27,400 bases of DNA. It comes from Willaertia magna. Lineage: Eukaryota > Heterolobosea > Eutetramitea > Acrasida > Naegleriidae. The notes under the pieces are model-generated. The model was not told the DNA's origin, did not search any database, and saw nothing but the letters and a program-made list of their open reading frames with translations. Positions 8,022 through 16,109 of the stretch are shown piece by piece (position 1 is the first letter of the stretch; each line of letters begins with the position of its first letter). The stretch is taken from the NCBI GenBank assembly GCA_902984215.1, contig CADWAF010004126.1, positions 1-27,400 on the forward strand, given 5' to 3'. Both the position numbers and the translations under genes were made by a program.

Positions 8022-9077
8022 ATGCAAAGTGCTTTAACAACTCAATTCGATCTTGAAGAAGGTTTTATAGATACATTCCTATCACCTTTTGAATCTTTAA
8101 CAACAGCTATGCCAACAATTGTTGCAGATGATGTGAATAATCTCTCTTATACCAACAATAACAATGATCATTTTCTTCACAATTATAATAATAATACGGA
8201 GAATTGTTATTTAAATGATTTTTCTTGGCCTTTATTAGAAAATATCAATTCTACTCCAACAACCAGCTTGCAACCAGGAAGAGTAACAAATAATAATAAT
8301 ACAATAACAACCAATGACAATACAAATAATAATGCAACAGCAACAGCATTGGTAATTAAAGATACATGTAAAAAGAAAAGAAGATTGGATGCTCTTTGTA
8401 CTCATCTTCCACTAAATAGACCTCTTTCTCCACTTATTGCTAGTAATAATCCACAAAAGAATGATGTTGTAGCATTGTTGAATAGTAGTAACAATAATAA
8501 TAGTGATTGCAATAGTAACAAACTTCAAACTTTATCATTTGTTCAATTTTCACCAGCAACAACAAAGAAACGCAATAAAAAGACAAGCAATAATAGAAAA
8601 ACTAATGGCAGTCGCAATAAATCCCCAACTACCCCTGTGGCCACATCTCCCACACAACAATTCCAACAACCAATAACTACAACTCCAAGCAACAATAGTA
8701 GTAGCAATAACAGTAGTGGTGTTAGTTGTCCAATAAATGATAACAAGAGCAATAATGGTTGTATACAATTAACAATACCCACAATTAATTACAATAACGT
8801 TGTTAACAATAATAATAATAACAATACTGATAATAATTCAATAATAGAAGGTAATAATATCAGTACAACAACAATGAGTAATAAACGTGAAAGTTTAAAG
8901 AGATTAAATATTGAATTATGTACAACTGAATTAAAATTAGATATGCAAGATTTTATGCAATCACTATTTAAAGAAGGATATGAATTAGTTGTTCCAATAC
9001 ATAAGGAAATACATTTAAGTGTTACATCTAAAGGATGTAAACGTATTAAGCCTAATCAATTGTCAAATATTATTTAA
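8022..9077 (+). CDS. Asn/Thr/Ser-rich, probably nuclear protein of unknown function (351 aa)
   Basis: Not recognised. The N-terminal ~100 residues are acidic and hydrophobic in patches (FDLEEGFIDTFLSPFES), followed by Asn/Thr-rich low complexity. Two basic clusters resemble nuclear localisation signals: CKKKRRLDAL at about 116-125, and a second (TKKRNKKTSNNRKTNGSRNK) at about 181-200. The first is followed by a Pro-rich stretch (LPLNRPLSPL) and the second by several S/T-P sites (SPTTP, SPTQ) that could be phosphorylated by cyclin-dependent or MAP kinases. Only the last ~65 residues look folded (RLNIELCTTELKLDMQDFMQ and beyond). An acidic N-terminus, basic clusters and an E2F-like promoter site would suit a cell-cycle or transcription regulator, but this is a guess. 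The gene converges on HAUS4. Confidence 0.75.
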   Translation: MQSALTTQFDLEEGFIDTFLSPFESLTTAMPTIVADDVNNLSYTNNNNDHFLHNYNNNTENCYLNDFSWPLLENINSTPTTSLQPGRVTNNNNTITTNDNTNNNATATALVIKDTCKKKRRLDALCTHLPLNRPLSPLIASNNPQKNDVVALLNSSNNNNSDCNSNKLQTLSFVQFSPATTKKRNKKTSNNRKTNGSRNKSPTTPVATSPTQQFQQPITTTPSNNSSSNNSSGVSCPINDNKSNNGCIQLTIPTINYNNVVNNNNNNNTDNNSIIEGNNISTTTMSNKRESLKRLNIELCTTELKLDMQDFMQSLFKEGYELVVPIHKEIHLSVTSKGCKRIKPNQLSNII

Positions 9078-9178
9078 TTTTATTTAAAAGTGAAGTTAAC
9101 ACTTTGATAATAAAAAAATCTAAGTTTAATTTTGTTTAATTTTGTTAATTTTTATTTTTTTACAATTTTGTAAAGATT

Positions 9179-10842
9179 TTAATTTTGATTTTGTAATTGT
9201 TCCAATTCCCATTTCTTTTCTTTTATTTTAGTTAAAGTTGTTCCATATTCTTCAACTAACTGATGAAATTCTTCACCTAATTGTTCATATAATGATAAAT
9301 CATTTATTGTATTAGATAATTGTGTTTTTAATTGTTGATATTTTAATTCTAATGTATTTCTCATTTGATTTAATATTGGAATAGATTGTTTATCATACAT
9401 TTGATTCCAATATTGATATTTTATAGAACTATAAATTTACAAAGGTATAAATCATTTTATAAATAAATTATTTAATAAATTATTTAATAAAATACTTACA
9501 TTAATTTTAATTTCATAGTTTGTGTTCTTTCAATTAACCAAGATATTGTTGATTCATCAAATTCTCTAAAATATCCACATTTATAATTTTGAATTAAAAC
9601 AAGTAACGTTTCTAAACATTGTGATAATTTAGTAAAATATGTAAATATATATTGTAAATGTTGTTCTTGCATTATTTGTAAATTTTCCTTTTCTTTTTTA
9701 ATTTTCTTTAAATGTAACCTTATTATAGATGCTAATGAATTTACTTCTTGTTGTTGATTATTATTATTTAAATCAATATGATTATTATCCCCACTAACAT
9801 TGGTATTTATTGTTGTTGTTAAGTTGGATGAAGGCGTTGAAGAAGAATCTAAAAACAAATTAGTTGGTTCTTCTGGAAATGGTTGATAAAATTGCATTAA
9901 ATCTTCATACATTCTTTCCAAACGTAATTCTAATTCAGGAATAATATATTTCTGTATATTTTGTTCATAATTATTTAATAAATTATTTAATGAATTATTA
10001 TTAGGTTCAAAATCTACAGATTGATTATAGTTATTTACAATTATAACTTCTTGTAAAATTTCAGAATCTAAACCAAATACATTTATTGTTGGTTTATTTA
10101 AGTTTTCTGAAATATTAAAAGTTGTTTCAATTTCAGATTTTGTTAATTGTAATTCCAGTTGACTTAGAGTTTCTTTATAATTTTCAAATTCTTTAATGGA
10201 ATGAAATGTAGAACAAGTACTTTCTTGATTGTCACTATCATTAATCATTTCCTTTAAGCTTTCATAAATAATTTCATTTTGAAAATATAAATTCTTTTCA
10301 TCTTCAAGAATAGTTTCAAGTTTTTGTAATTTTAATTCATTTTCTTTTAACATTCCAGATTCTGAAGAAATATTTTCTGTTAAAAGTGAAAGTAATTTAC
10401 AGAATTCTGGATTTTCATTTAAAATTGATTGAGGTACTTGTACAACTGACAAGATATTTATCATTACTTTATTTTCTTGTTGTTCTTGCTGAAAGTTATT
10501 ATTTAAATTATCTTCTTGTTGAAATAAAAGACTTTCTTCTATATAATCATTGATATTATTAAATTGAAGATTATTATTGTTAGTGAAGGCTATTTCAGTA
10601 TTTTCATCTTCTTGTCTATTGGTCATTATATAATTGGATTGCATTGTTTGTTCATTGCTGCTATCGTCATTCATTATATAATCTTGTTTTTCTTGCAACA
10701 TTTCCTCATCGTCATTCGCATTAAAATAATAATTGTTGTTATTATTCTCATCATCATAAACATTTCCGATGTTCACGTCATTGCTGTCCTTGTTATTTAT
10801 TTCATTGTGGTTGTTGTTATTTATCGAATTTTCTTCAAACAT
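9179..10842 (-). CDS. HAUS4: HAUS augmin-like complex subunit 4, two exons
   Basis: Exon 1 is 9500-10842 and exon 2 is 9179-9428; after removal of a 71-nt intron the protein has 530 residues (human HAUS4: 363). The first ~125 residues are Asn/Gln/Glu-rich filler. Then comes ENPEFCKLLSLLTENISSES, matching the N-terminal HAUS4 helix (NPYFSKLLLNLSQHVDESG in human), long coiled-coil segments, and a C-terminal region in exon 2 with YEQLGEEFHQLVEEY and KKWELEQL, matching human YEVLGEEFDRLVKEY and KRWALQEF. Augmin recruits gamma-tubulin to existing spindle microtubules to branch them. The joint reads KLKLISIKYQYWNQM. Without splicing the C-terminal signature is lost. The gene is head-to-head with MAD2. 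Confidence 0.87.
9429..9499 (-). other. Spliceosomal intron (71 nt) in HAUS4
   Basis: On the minus strand it starts GTAAGTATTT and ends AATTTATAG. It splits an Ile codon after its second base (phase 2). Splicing joins exon 1 in frame to the sequence coding the conserved HAUS4 C-terminus. Confidence 0.85.
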
Positions 10843-10913
10843 TATTTTTTTAAATTTTGCCGCTTAAAAAAACTGTTGGAAAGGGCGCTAAATTTTGAAA
10901 GAAATTAAAAAAA
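10843..10913. promoter_or_regulatory. Shared 71-bp bidirectional promoter of HAUS4 and MAD2
   Basis: Only 71 bp separate the two divergent start codons. The flanks are A/T-rich, and the core has two GC-containing boxes: TTTGCCGC at 10856-10863 (plus), which fits the E2F consensus TTTSSCGC, and GGGCGCTAAA at about 10883-10892, whose minus-strand reading TTTAGCGCCC is one base off the same consensus. A shared E2F-type control of two mitotic genes is a reasonable inference. Confidence 0.55.
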
Positions 10914-11519
10914 ATGTCTAAACAAGCGTCAAAGAGTACAATTACATTGAAAGGATCTACAGAGATTGTGGCAGAGTTTTTCGGGTACAGTATCAATAGT
11001 ATACTTTATCAAAGAGGAATCTATCCACCTGAAAGTTTTACTAAAGTATCAAAATATGGTTTACCAATGATGGTTACAACAGATGAAGGTTTAAAGAAAT
11101 ATTTAAGTAAAGTTTTAAGTCAACTATCAAATTGGTTAATGTTAAAACTTGTACAAAAGCTTGTTGTAGTTGTTTGTAGCGTAAATACTTCAGAAGTTTT
11201 AGAGCGATGGCAATTCGATATAGAAACTGACAAGGATGTCACTGCAACTGAAGGAAGTAAAGAAAAAGACCCAAAAGAAATTGCAAGTGAAATTCAAGCT
11301 GTTATTAGACAAATTACTGCAAGTGTTACTTTCCTTCCTTTATTGAATGAACCTTGTACTTTTGATTTACTTGTTTATACTTCAAAAGAAACTGATGTAC
11401 CAATGGCTTGGGAAGAATCTGATCCAAAATTTATTACAAATTCATCAGAAGTTCGTTTACGTTCATTTACTACCAAAGTACATAAGGTTGATACTATTGT
11501 TTCATATAAAGACGAGTAA
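10914..11519 (+). CDS. MAD2: MAD2 spindle assembly checkpoint protein (HORMA domain)
   Basis: The 201-residue protein has the same length and nearly the same sequence pattern as MAD2L1: ITLKGSTEIVAEFFGYSINSILYQRGIYP at the N-terminus (positions about 10-38), YGLPMMVTTDEGLKKYL, QKLVVVVCSV, SEVLERWQFDIETDK, IRQITASVTFLPLLNEPCTFDLLVYT and the C-terminal safety-belt segment PKFITNSSEVRLRSFTTKVHKV. It is a single HORMA domain that switches between open and closed forms; the closed form binds MAD1 or CDC20 and blocks the anaphase-promoting complex at unattached kinetochores. The tail is short (DTIVSYKDE). The start context is AAAAAAAATG. No intron. The gene shares its promoter with HAUS4. Confidence 0.98.
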   Translation: MSKQASKSTITLKGSTEIVAEFFGYSINSILYQRGIYPPESFTKVSKYGLPMMVTTDEGLKKYLSKVLSQLSNWLMLKLVQKLVVVVCSVNTSEVLERWQFDIETDKDVTATEGSKEKDPKEIASEIQAVIRQITASVTFLPLLNEPCTFDLLVYTSKETDVPMAWEESDPKFITNSSEVRLRSFTTKVHKVDTIVSYKDE

Positions 11520-11675
11520 GAGTCGCTTCTTTCATATTGTTTCACAATAATGTATCATTATCCTTTCCATCAACAACAATACTTTTTGACAATAATAAAA
11601 TTACTTGATTAACTAGCAATTACGATTATACAATACTGTTACTTTTTGTCAGTCCTGAATTTCAATAGCAAAAAA

Positions 11676-12026
11676 ATGCGAGCAAGAAGAAGGAAGACAA
11701 TACTTGATAGAGATGAAGAAATTAGTGATTATTTGACAACAGTTTATGATGATTCCTATAGTGAAAAAATTGATTGGTATTGTCCATTACCTTCAATGAA
11801 ACATTCAAAATTTATTGAACAAGCGAATGAAGCGAATCAAAGAAGATCTAGTACCGTTGTGGAAGCAATGAAAGGGAGTAGAAATAATATTGTGTGTATC
11901 GCAATGACTTCAGTTATCATTTTCTTTATTTTAATTAATATTTTTATCTTTTGGATTGAACCAATATTGATAAATAAATATGCGAAACCACCTTTCGATT
12001 TATTTAATATTACCACTTCAGAATAA
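11676..12026 (+). CDS. Small single-pass membrane protein of unknown function (116 aa)
   Basis: Not recognised. The reading frame is open a little further upstream, but the first ATG is at 11676 in the strong context AAAAAAATG, so I choose it. The N-terminus is very basic (MRARRRKTILDRDEE), then acidic/Tyr-rich (DYLTTVYDDSYSEK) and amphipathic. One membrane segment spans about residues 72-94 (IVCIAMTSVIIFFILINIF). The C-terminal ~22 residues contain one NxT site (NITT), which would be glycosylated if the C-terminus is lumenal. With no N-terminal signal peptide, a type II or tail-anchored-like topology is likely, with the basic end in the cytosol. The gene follows MAD2 in tandem and converges on the HGSNAT-like gene 64 bp on. 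Confidence 0.72.
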   Translation: MRARRRKTILDRDEEISDYLTTVYDDSYSEKIDWYCPLPSMKHSKFIEQANEANQRRSSTVVEAMKGSRNNIVCIAMTSVIIFFILINIFIFWIEPILINKYAKPPFDLFNITTSE

Positions 12027-12090
12027 TAACAATTATCAAATATTTGTATTTTAAATATTTTTTTATTACAAAAATAGAGTTGACTTTTAT

Positions 12091-13803
12091 TTATAATTTA
12101 ATAAATATTTTTCTCCAATAAAGAACGAAAGCAAGTGGAATGAAAAGTAATTCATAACCTAAACCAAATAAAGCAGCAGCTAATTGAGATGGTTTAATCC
12201 AACTTGCAGCAATATTGTAATATAAGAAATTAAATAAATTAGTTTCTTTTCCTTGATAAGGAACATATATCTTTGCCATAATTACAACTACAAATGTTGG
12301 CACCACATACATTACTAAATAATTATATAAATTTCAATAAATTACAAAAATTGTAAAAAAATTGTATTACAATAGTATTACATACCTAACGGATTTGTAC
12401 CTATCCACACGAAGGGACTCGTCCAATACTTATTAAACTTTAAAATATCAACAACATACATTACTATCGCTAAAAACAAACATGCAATCCCACTCGTCAC
12501 AAAAGAAAATGATGTTGTCCATAATTTCTTACCTATTGGTAATCCAACAAAATCAATCCCCAATCCAACTAATATTAAAGGACATCCTAATAAAAACCAA
12601 TGTGAAATTACTTTAAATTTATCTTTTCCAGCTAGATAAGCTAATTTAAAAGATAATGCACCTAAATATGCATTTGTAATTGCAGATAAAGTACTTAACA
12701 AACCTTCAGGATCAAATGCTAAATGCCTCCAAGTGTGATCTCTACTTAAAATTAAACGATCAATATAACCCTGAGCAGTACATTGTGGATCATATATTTC
12801 TCCTCTAACGCCACATCCTTCACCAGCACCATCTTGTGGAATGTATAAACCAAATGTAATAGCTATATAAATTACTTGTAATAATACAACAATTAAAATT
12901 TGTATAATTGTCCAAGGTATAAATACAATTAAACATGTTACAAAAAAATAACAAATTGAAATTCTTTGTAAAACACCAAAAATTCTAACTTGTGTAAAAT
13001 CAAATGATTTTCCAATTAAACTAAATGAAAAACCAATTAAAAACATTAAAATTGTTCTACGTATTATTTTAGTCCATTTACTAACAATTTCATATAAAGA
13101 TTTTCTCATTGGTATAATGTATAAATATTTTATAATTTCTTCTTCTTCTTTAAATTCATTATTGTTGTAATCTTTGTAATGTTTATTATTTAAACAACAA
13201 CACCAACCATATCTACATGTCTTGTTAAAATAGTGAATGATATCTTTAAAGAGTTTAGTTGGTGGGATTAGTATTACTTCATCTTTCCATTCATTTCTAA
13301 AAACGATACCAATTGCGTAACCCATTACATAAATAAAGAATGGAAATATACAATCACTTTAAAGTAATATTGCAAAATTTACAATAAAATTACAATAAAA
13401 AAAATACATTTACAATAACATTTACAAAAATTTCACACATGAACCGTTAAAAAAAAATATGTGACATTAAGTGTACATACGTTGGAGTAATTCCAAACCA
13501 TTCTGCATGTTCCAATAAATAAAAACCTTCAGTAGGTTGATTATTAACAATAATCATTAACATTATAGTCATTCCTCTCATTACATCTAATGCAATCATT
13601 CTTTCTCTTGTTGTTGTTGGAGTAGAATTATTTTGTTTCTTTTGATTATTATTATTATTGATTGATAATAATGCATCTTTTTCTCCCGGTGTAATTGTTG
13701 TTGTTAATGCACTCTCTTCATCTATTAGTAATTCATCTTCTTTCTTTTTTCCTTTCAATCGTTGAATGATGGATTGGAAAGAGAAATTTGTCATTTTTTT
13801 CAC
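12091..13803 (-). CDS. Heparan-alpha-glucosaminide N-acetyltransferase-like membrane enzyme, three exons
   Basis: Exons are 13481-13803, 12386-13356 and 12091-12314, giving 505 residues. The joins restore ITPT-D-CIFPFFIYVMGYAIG and TNPL-V-MYVVPTF. Landmarks of the HGSNAT/DUF5009 family: RMIALDVMRGMTIMLMIIVNN, HAEWFGITPTD (its His fits the active-site His269 position of the human enzyme), VLQRISICYF, YIDRLIL, and AFDPEGLLSTLSAITNAYLG. About ten membrane segments follow the N-terminal tail. Human HGSNAT moves acetyl from cytosolic acetyl-CoA across the lysosomal membrane onto heparan glucosamine; the acceptor in a protist is unknown. The cytosolic tail has two acidic dileucine-type patterns (EDELLI, EKDALL), consistent with endolysosomal sorting. 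A loop after the first membrane segments has a Cys cluster (CRYGWCCCL), possibly palmitoylated or disulfide-bonded. Divergent from the F-box gene. Confidence 0.9.
12315..12385 (-). other. Spliceosomal intron 2 (71 nt) of the HGSNAT-like gene
   Basis: On the minus strand it starts GTATGTAATA and ends TTATTTAG, in phase 1, splitting a Val codon. It joins exon 2 (TNPL) to the last exon (MYVVP) in frame. Confidence 0.85.
13357..13480 (-). other. Spliceosomal intron 1 (124 nt) of the HGSNAT-like gene
   Basis: On the minus strand it starts GTATGTACAC and ends CTTTAAAG, in phase 2. It joins GITPT to DCIFPFF, restoring a conserved family motif. The intron holds several copies of a TTGTAAAT-like word. 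Confidence 0.85.
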
Positions 13804-13942
13804 TTTTTTGTTAAATTACCGGCAAAAAGAGAGGATGGCGAAAACGTCTTTAGGAGCTAGGGATTACAAGAGAAAAACTCTCGAACGTTGTGGTTGTTAT
13901 GTTGTGAACTTTTTAAAGCTTTCAATAATTTAGAAAACAAAA

Positions 13943-15706
13943 ATGACAACAGAAGAAACAATGGCAACGGAAGAGACGTTTAATCAATTATTAATTTCTT
14001 GGTTTGAATTACCTGCCGTTCAATCTGTCACTGTTGAAGATTTATTGAATGATTTAAAAGAAAATGATAATTTAAATTATGATGACACTATTTTATTTAA
14101 AAGATATAAAAATTATAAAAGTAATTGTGGTAAAGGAGGTACACTGAAAATCATGTTGACTAATTTAGAAAATTATTTTAAAATTAATGATGAAAATAAT
14201 TATCAAGAAAATAATTTTATTAATTTTACTGTAAAGCCTTTTCTTTTAGATGAATTATGGATGAATGTAGCATTATTTTTAAAGGATAGTGAAGTGTTAA
14301 ATTTAGCGTTATGTTGTAAAGAGTTTTATGAATTATTTTTTGTAAAAAATTTATATTTTTGGAAATTAAAATTACAAAATAGAGACGTGTATTATAATTT
14401 CGTTAAAGAATATAATTATTTAGAATTTTATAAATTATTTAAACAAAAAGAACTTTATTATCCATTAAATAATTTAAAACCAATTAATTTAAAAGATTTT
14501 ATACAACAAGAAAATATTTTACAAAATTTACCTTCAAGAATTTGTTTTATGAATGGAATGTATAATTATTCCAATATTGGAATTCTTTATATAAACAGTA
14601 ATTATATAATTGATAATGATGAAATTAATTATGAATATATTAATTGTAGAACATTTTACAATCAATTTGCTTCTTTTCTTTCATTGGGTACTAAATTAAT
14701 TACAATTGTAATTAGTATAAATAATATAAATCATTTAAATATTATTAATAATAGTTTTGTTAATATTAAAAATATGTTATTAAATTTTGCAAAAAGAAGT
14801 GGATTTAATATTCAAACAAGTGTTTTAATTAAAGTTATTGATCCTTTTACTTTAAAAGGAATAATTAAAAACCCTTTAACTCTTAATTTAGATCAAGATA
14901 GTATGATTGATAAATTAAATAATAATTTGAATTTAATGGATGATTTAAATTTCTTTACAAGTGCTACTCGTATGGGTTTTCCAAGTGATAAGAATTTACG
15001 AGCCTCAATTTTACACGTTTTGACTAAGCGTGTTACTTTAAATAATTTAACGGTGATGGTTGGTGTTAGTAGTGGTATTTTAAAAAAAGAAAATGTTCAA
15101 TTAGTGACTAAGGATAAAGTATTAAATGCTCGTATTACAAGAATTAATAAATGTATTTCTAATAGTAAAGAATTATTTACAGAAGAAGTAGTTGACCGTT
15201 ATTTTGGAAGAAGTTCACACATCCTTTCCGTTGATATTTGTGTCACAGATAATATTTTAATGAATGAAACTACAATTACATCAGGAGTTTTAATTTACCA
15301 AAAAGATGAAGTGTTAATAGCAAAAAGCAGCGCTACAATACAGGTTCTATGTTTTGAAGTTTTAAAACAAGATGACATATTGCTATTAAGTGGTACACAA
15401 TTCGATCTATTTTGTAAAGTGAAAGAAATCAAAGAATTAGTTAACAACAGAACTGGACGGTCAACTCAACAAAAACCTTTACAAATTGGAAAAAACGAAG
15501 CGGGAATAGTTGAAATTGAATTTATAAACAAAACTGTATTTAATCCTTTAGAAGTATTTTCAAAATATTCACAACAAGGAAGATTAATTGTGAGAAGTAT
15601 TCCTCCAGAAATTTTACAAAATATTGAATTGAATGATATTACAATGAAAATACTCAAAGAAATGCTAACAGTTTCACAAGTATGTGTAGTAAAAAGCATA
15701 AATTAA
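13943..15706 (+). CDS. F-box protein fused to a degenerate eEF1A/eRF3-like translation GTPase
   Basis: The 587-residue protein has an F-box-like region at about 98-145 (PFLLDELWMNVALFLKDSEV, then LCCKEFYELF). Residues about 190-300 resemble the second half of a translation-factor G domain (YNQFASFLSLGTKLITIVIS). The P-loop and DxPGH motifs are absent, and the NKxD position reads NNIN, so GTP binding is unlikely. Residues about 350-448 fit beta-barrel domain 2 (NLTVMVGVSSGILKKENVQL), and about 455-587 fit domain 3 (LLSGTQFDLFCKVKEI, RTGRSTQQKPLQIGKNEAGI, QGRLIVRS), ending SQVCVVKSIN like the TVAVGVIK end of eEF1A but after an extra ~24 residues. F-boxes bind SKP1 in SCF ubiquitin ligases; the pseudo-factor half would then be a substrate or partner module. 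The domain match is by eye. Divergent, 139 bp, from the HGSNAT-like gene. Confidence 0.82.
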   Translation: MTTEETMATEETFNQLLISWFELPAVQSVTVEDLLNDLKENDNLNYDDTILFKRYKNYKSNCGKGGTLKIMLTNLENYFKINDENNYQENNFINFTVKPFLLDELWMNVALFLKDSEVLNLALCCKEFYELFFVKNLYFWKLKLQNRDVYYNFVKEYNYLEFYKLFKQKELYYPLNNLKPINLKDFIQQENILQNLPSRICFMNGMYNYSNIGILYINSNYIIDNDEINYEYINCRTFYNQFASFLSLGTKLITIVISINNINHLNIINNSFVNIKNMLLNFAKRSGFNIQTSVLIKVIDPFTLKGIIKNPLTLNLDQDSMIDKLNNNLNLMDDLNFFTSATRMGFPSDKNLRASILHVLTKRVTLNNLTVMVGVSSGILKKENVQLVTKDKVLNARITRINKCISNSKELFTEEVVDRYFGRSSHILSVDICVTDNILMNETTITSGVLIYQKDEVLIAKSSATIQVLCFEVLKQDDILLLSGTQFDLFCKVKEIKELVNNRTGRSTQQKPLQIGKNEAGIVEIEFINKTVFNPLEVFSKYSQQGRLIVRSIPPEILQNIELNDITMKILKEMLTVSQVCVVKSIN

Positions 15707-15736
15707 TATCAGTTATTGACAGATGATTTTAAAACA

Positions 15737-16100
15737 TCAAGCCACACCAAACGCTTTTTGTAATTGGTCATACATAACCAAGACAAAAGAACCACTCACA
15801 GAAAATCTAGTACTAATGATTATTGAATAATAATAAATCATTATTCTTAAATCCATCGTTTCGTATTATCCTCTTACAACAATCTAAATAGGAATCTGAA
15901 CGTTTTTCTTGTTTGTCAAGTTGTTGTGTTAAATGCTTAACAATGTCAAAAGGAACAGAAAAGAAATTAGCACAAAACGAAGCACATAAACCTAAACCAA
16001 AAGATCCTAACAATCCTGCAGAGATGTATACCTTCCTTGTGTCATTAATACCAAGTAAAGAGCTGAAAACAAATACACTTGGAATATGACTTTGTATTAT
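15737..16100 (-). pseudogene. Relic of a mitochondrial carrier (last repeat only, frameshifted)
   Basis: One minus-strand frame, open from about 16100 to 15813, gives VYISAGLLGSFGLGLCASF, then VPFDIVKHLTQQ (a PxDxxK carrier signature) and YLDCCKRIIRNDGFK. It then hits a stop, while the frame shifted by one base continues as STRFSVSGSFVLVMYDQLQKAFGV and ends in TGA at 15737. Together these are one SLC25 third repeat, whose second half is out of frame by a net single base. No ATG opens the first frame, and the two earlier repeats are missing; the plus-strand gene at 16110 begins where they should be. A short intron does not explain the shift because no usable GT donor lies in the gap. It resembles, but is diverged from, the third repeat of the intact carrier at 17741. 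Confidence 0.7.
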
Positions 16101-16109
16101 TAAAAAAAA

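Noticed and set aside
8543..8782. Leucine-rich antisense reading frames opposite the Asn/Ser-rich gene
   Set aside because: Poly-Leu/Ile frames are the expected complement of Asn/Ser/Thr-codon runs (AAT, AAC, AGT) on the plus strand.
9179..9400. A separate 73-residue coiled-coil protein
   Set aside because: It carries the HAUS4 C-terminal signature and is joined in frame to the upstream part by a GT-AG intron, so it is exon 2.
11646..11675. An upstream extension of the small membrane protein
   Set aside because: It would begin at TTG; the first ATG at 11676 has the A-rich context used by the other genes here.
15813..16013. A free-standing 66-residue protein
   Set aside because: The frame begins without ATG (TTG only) and has the body of a mitochondrial carrier repeat broken by a frameshift; better described as a relic.
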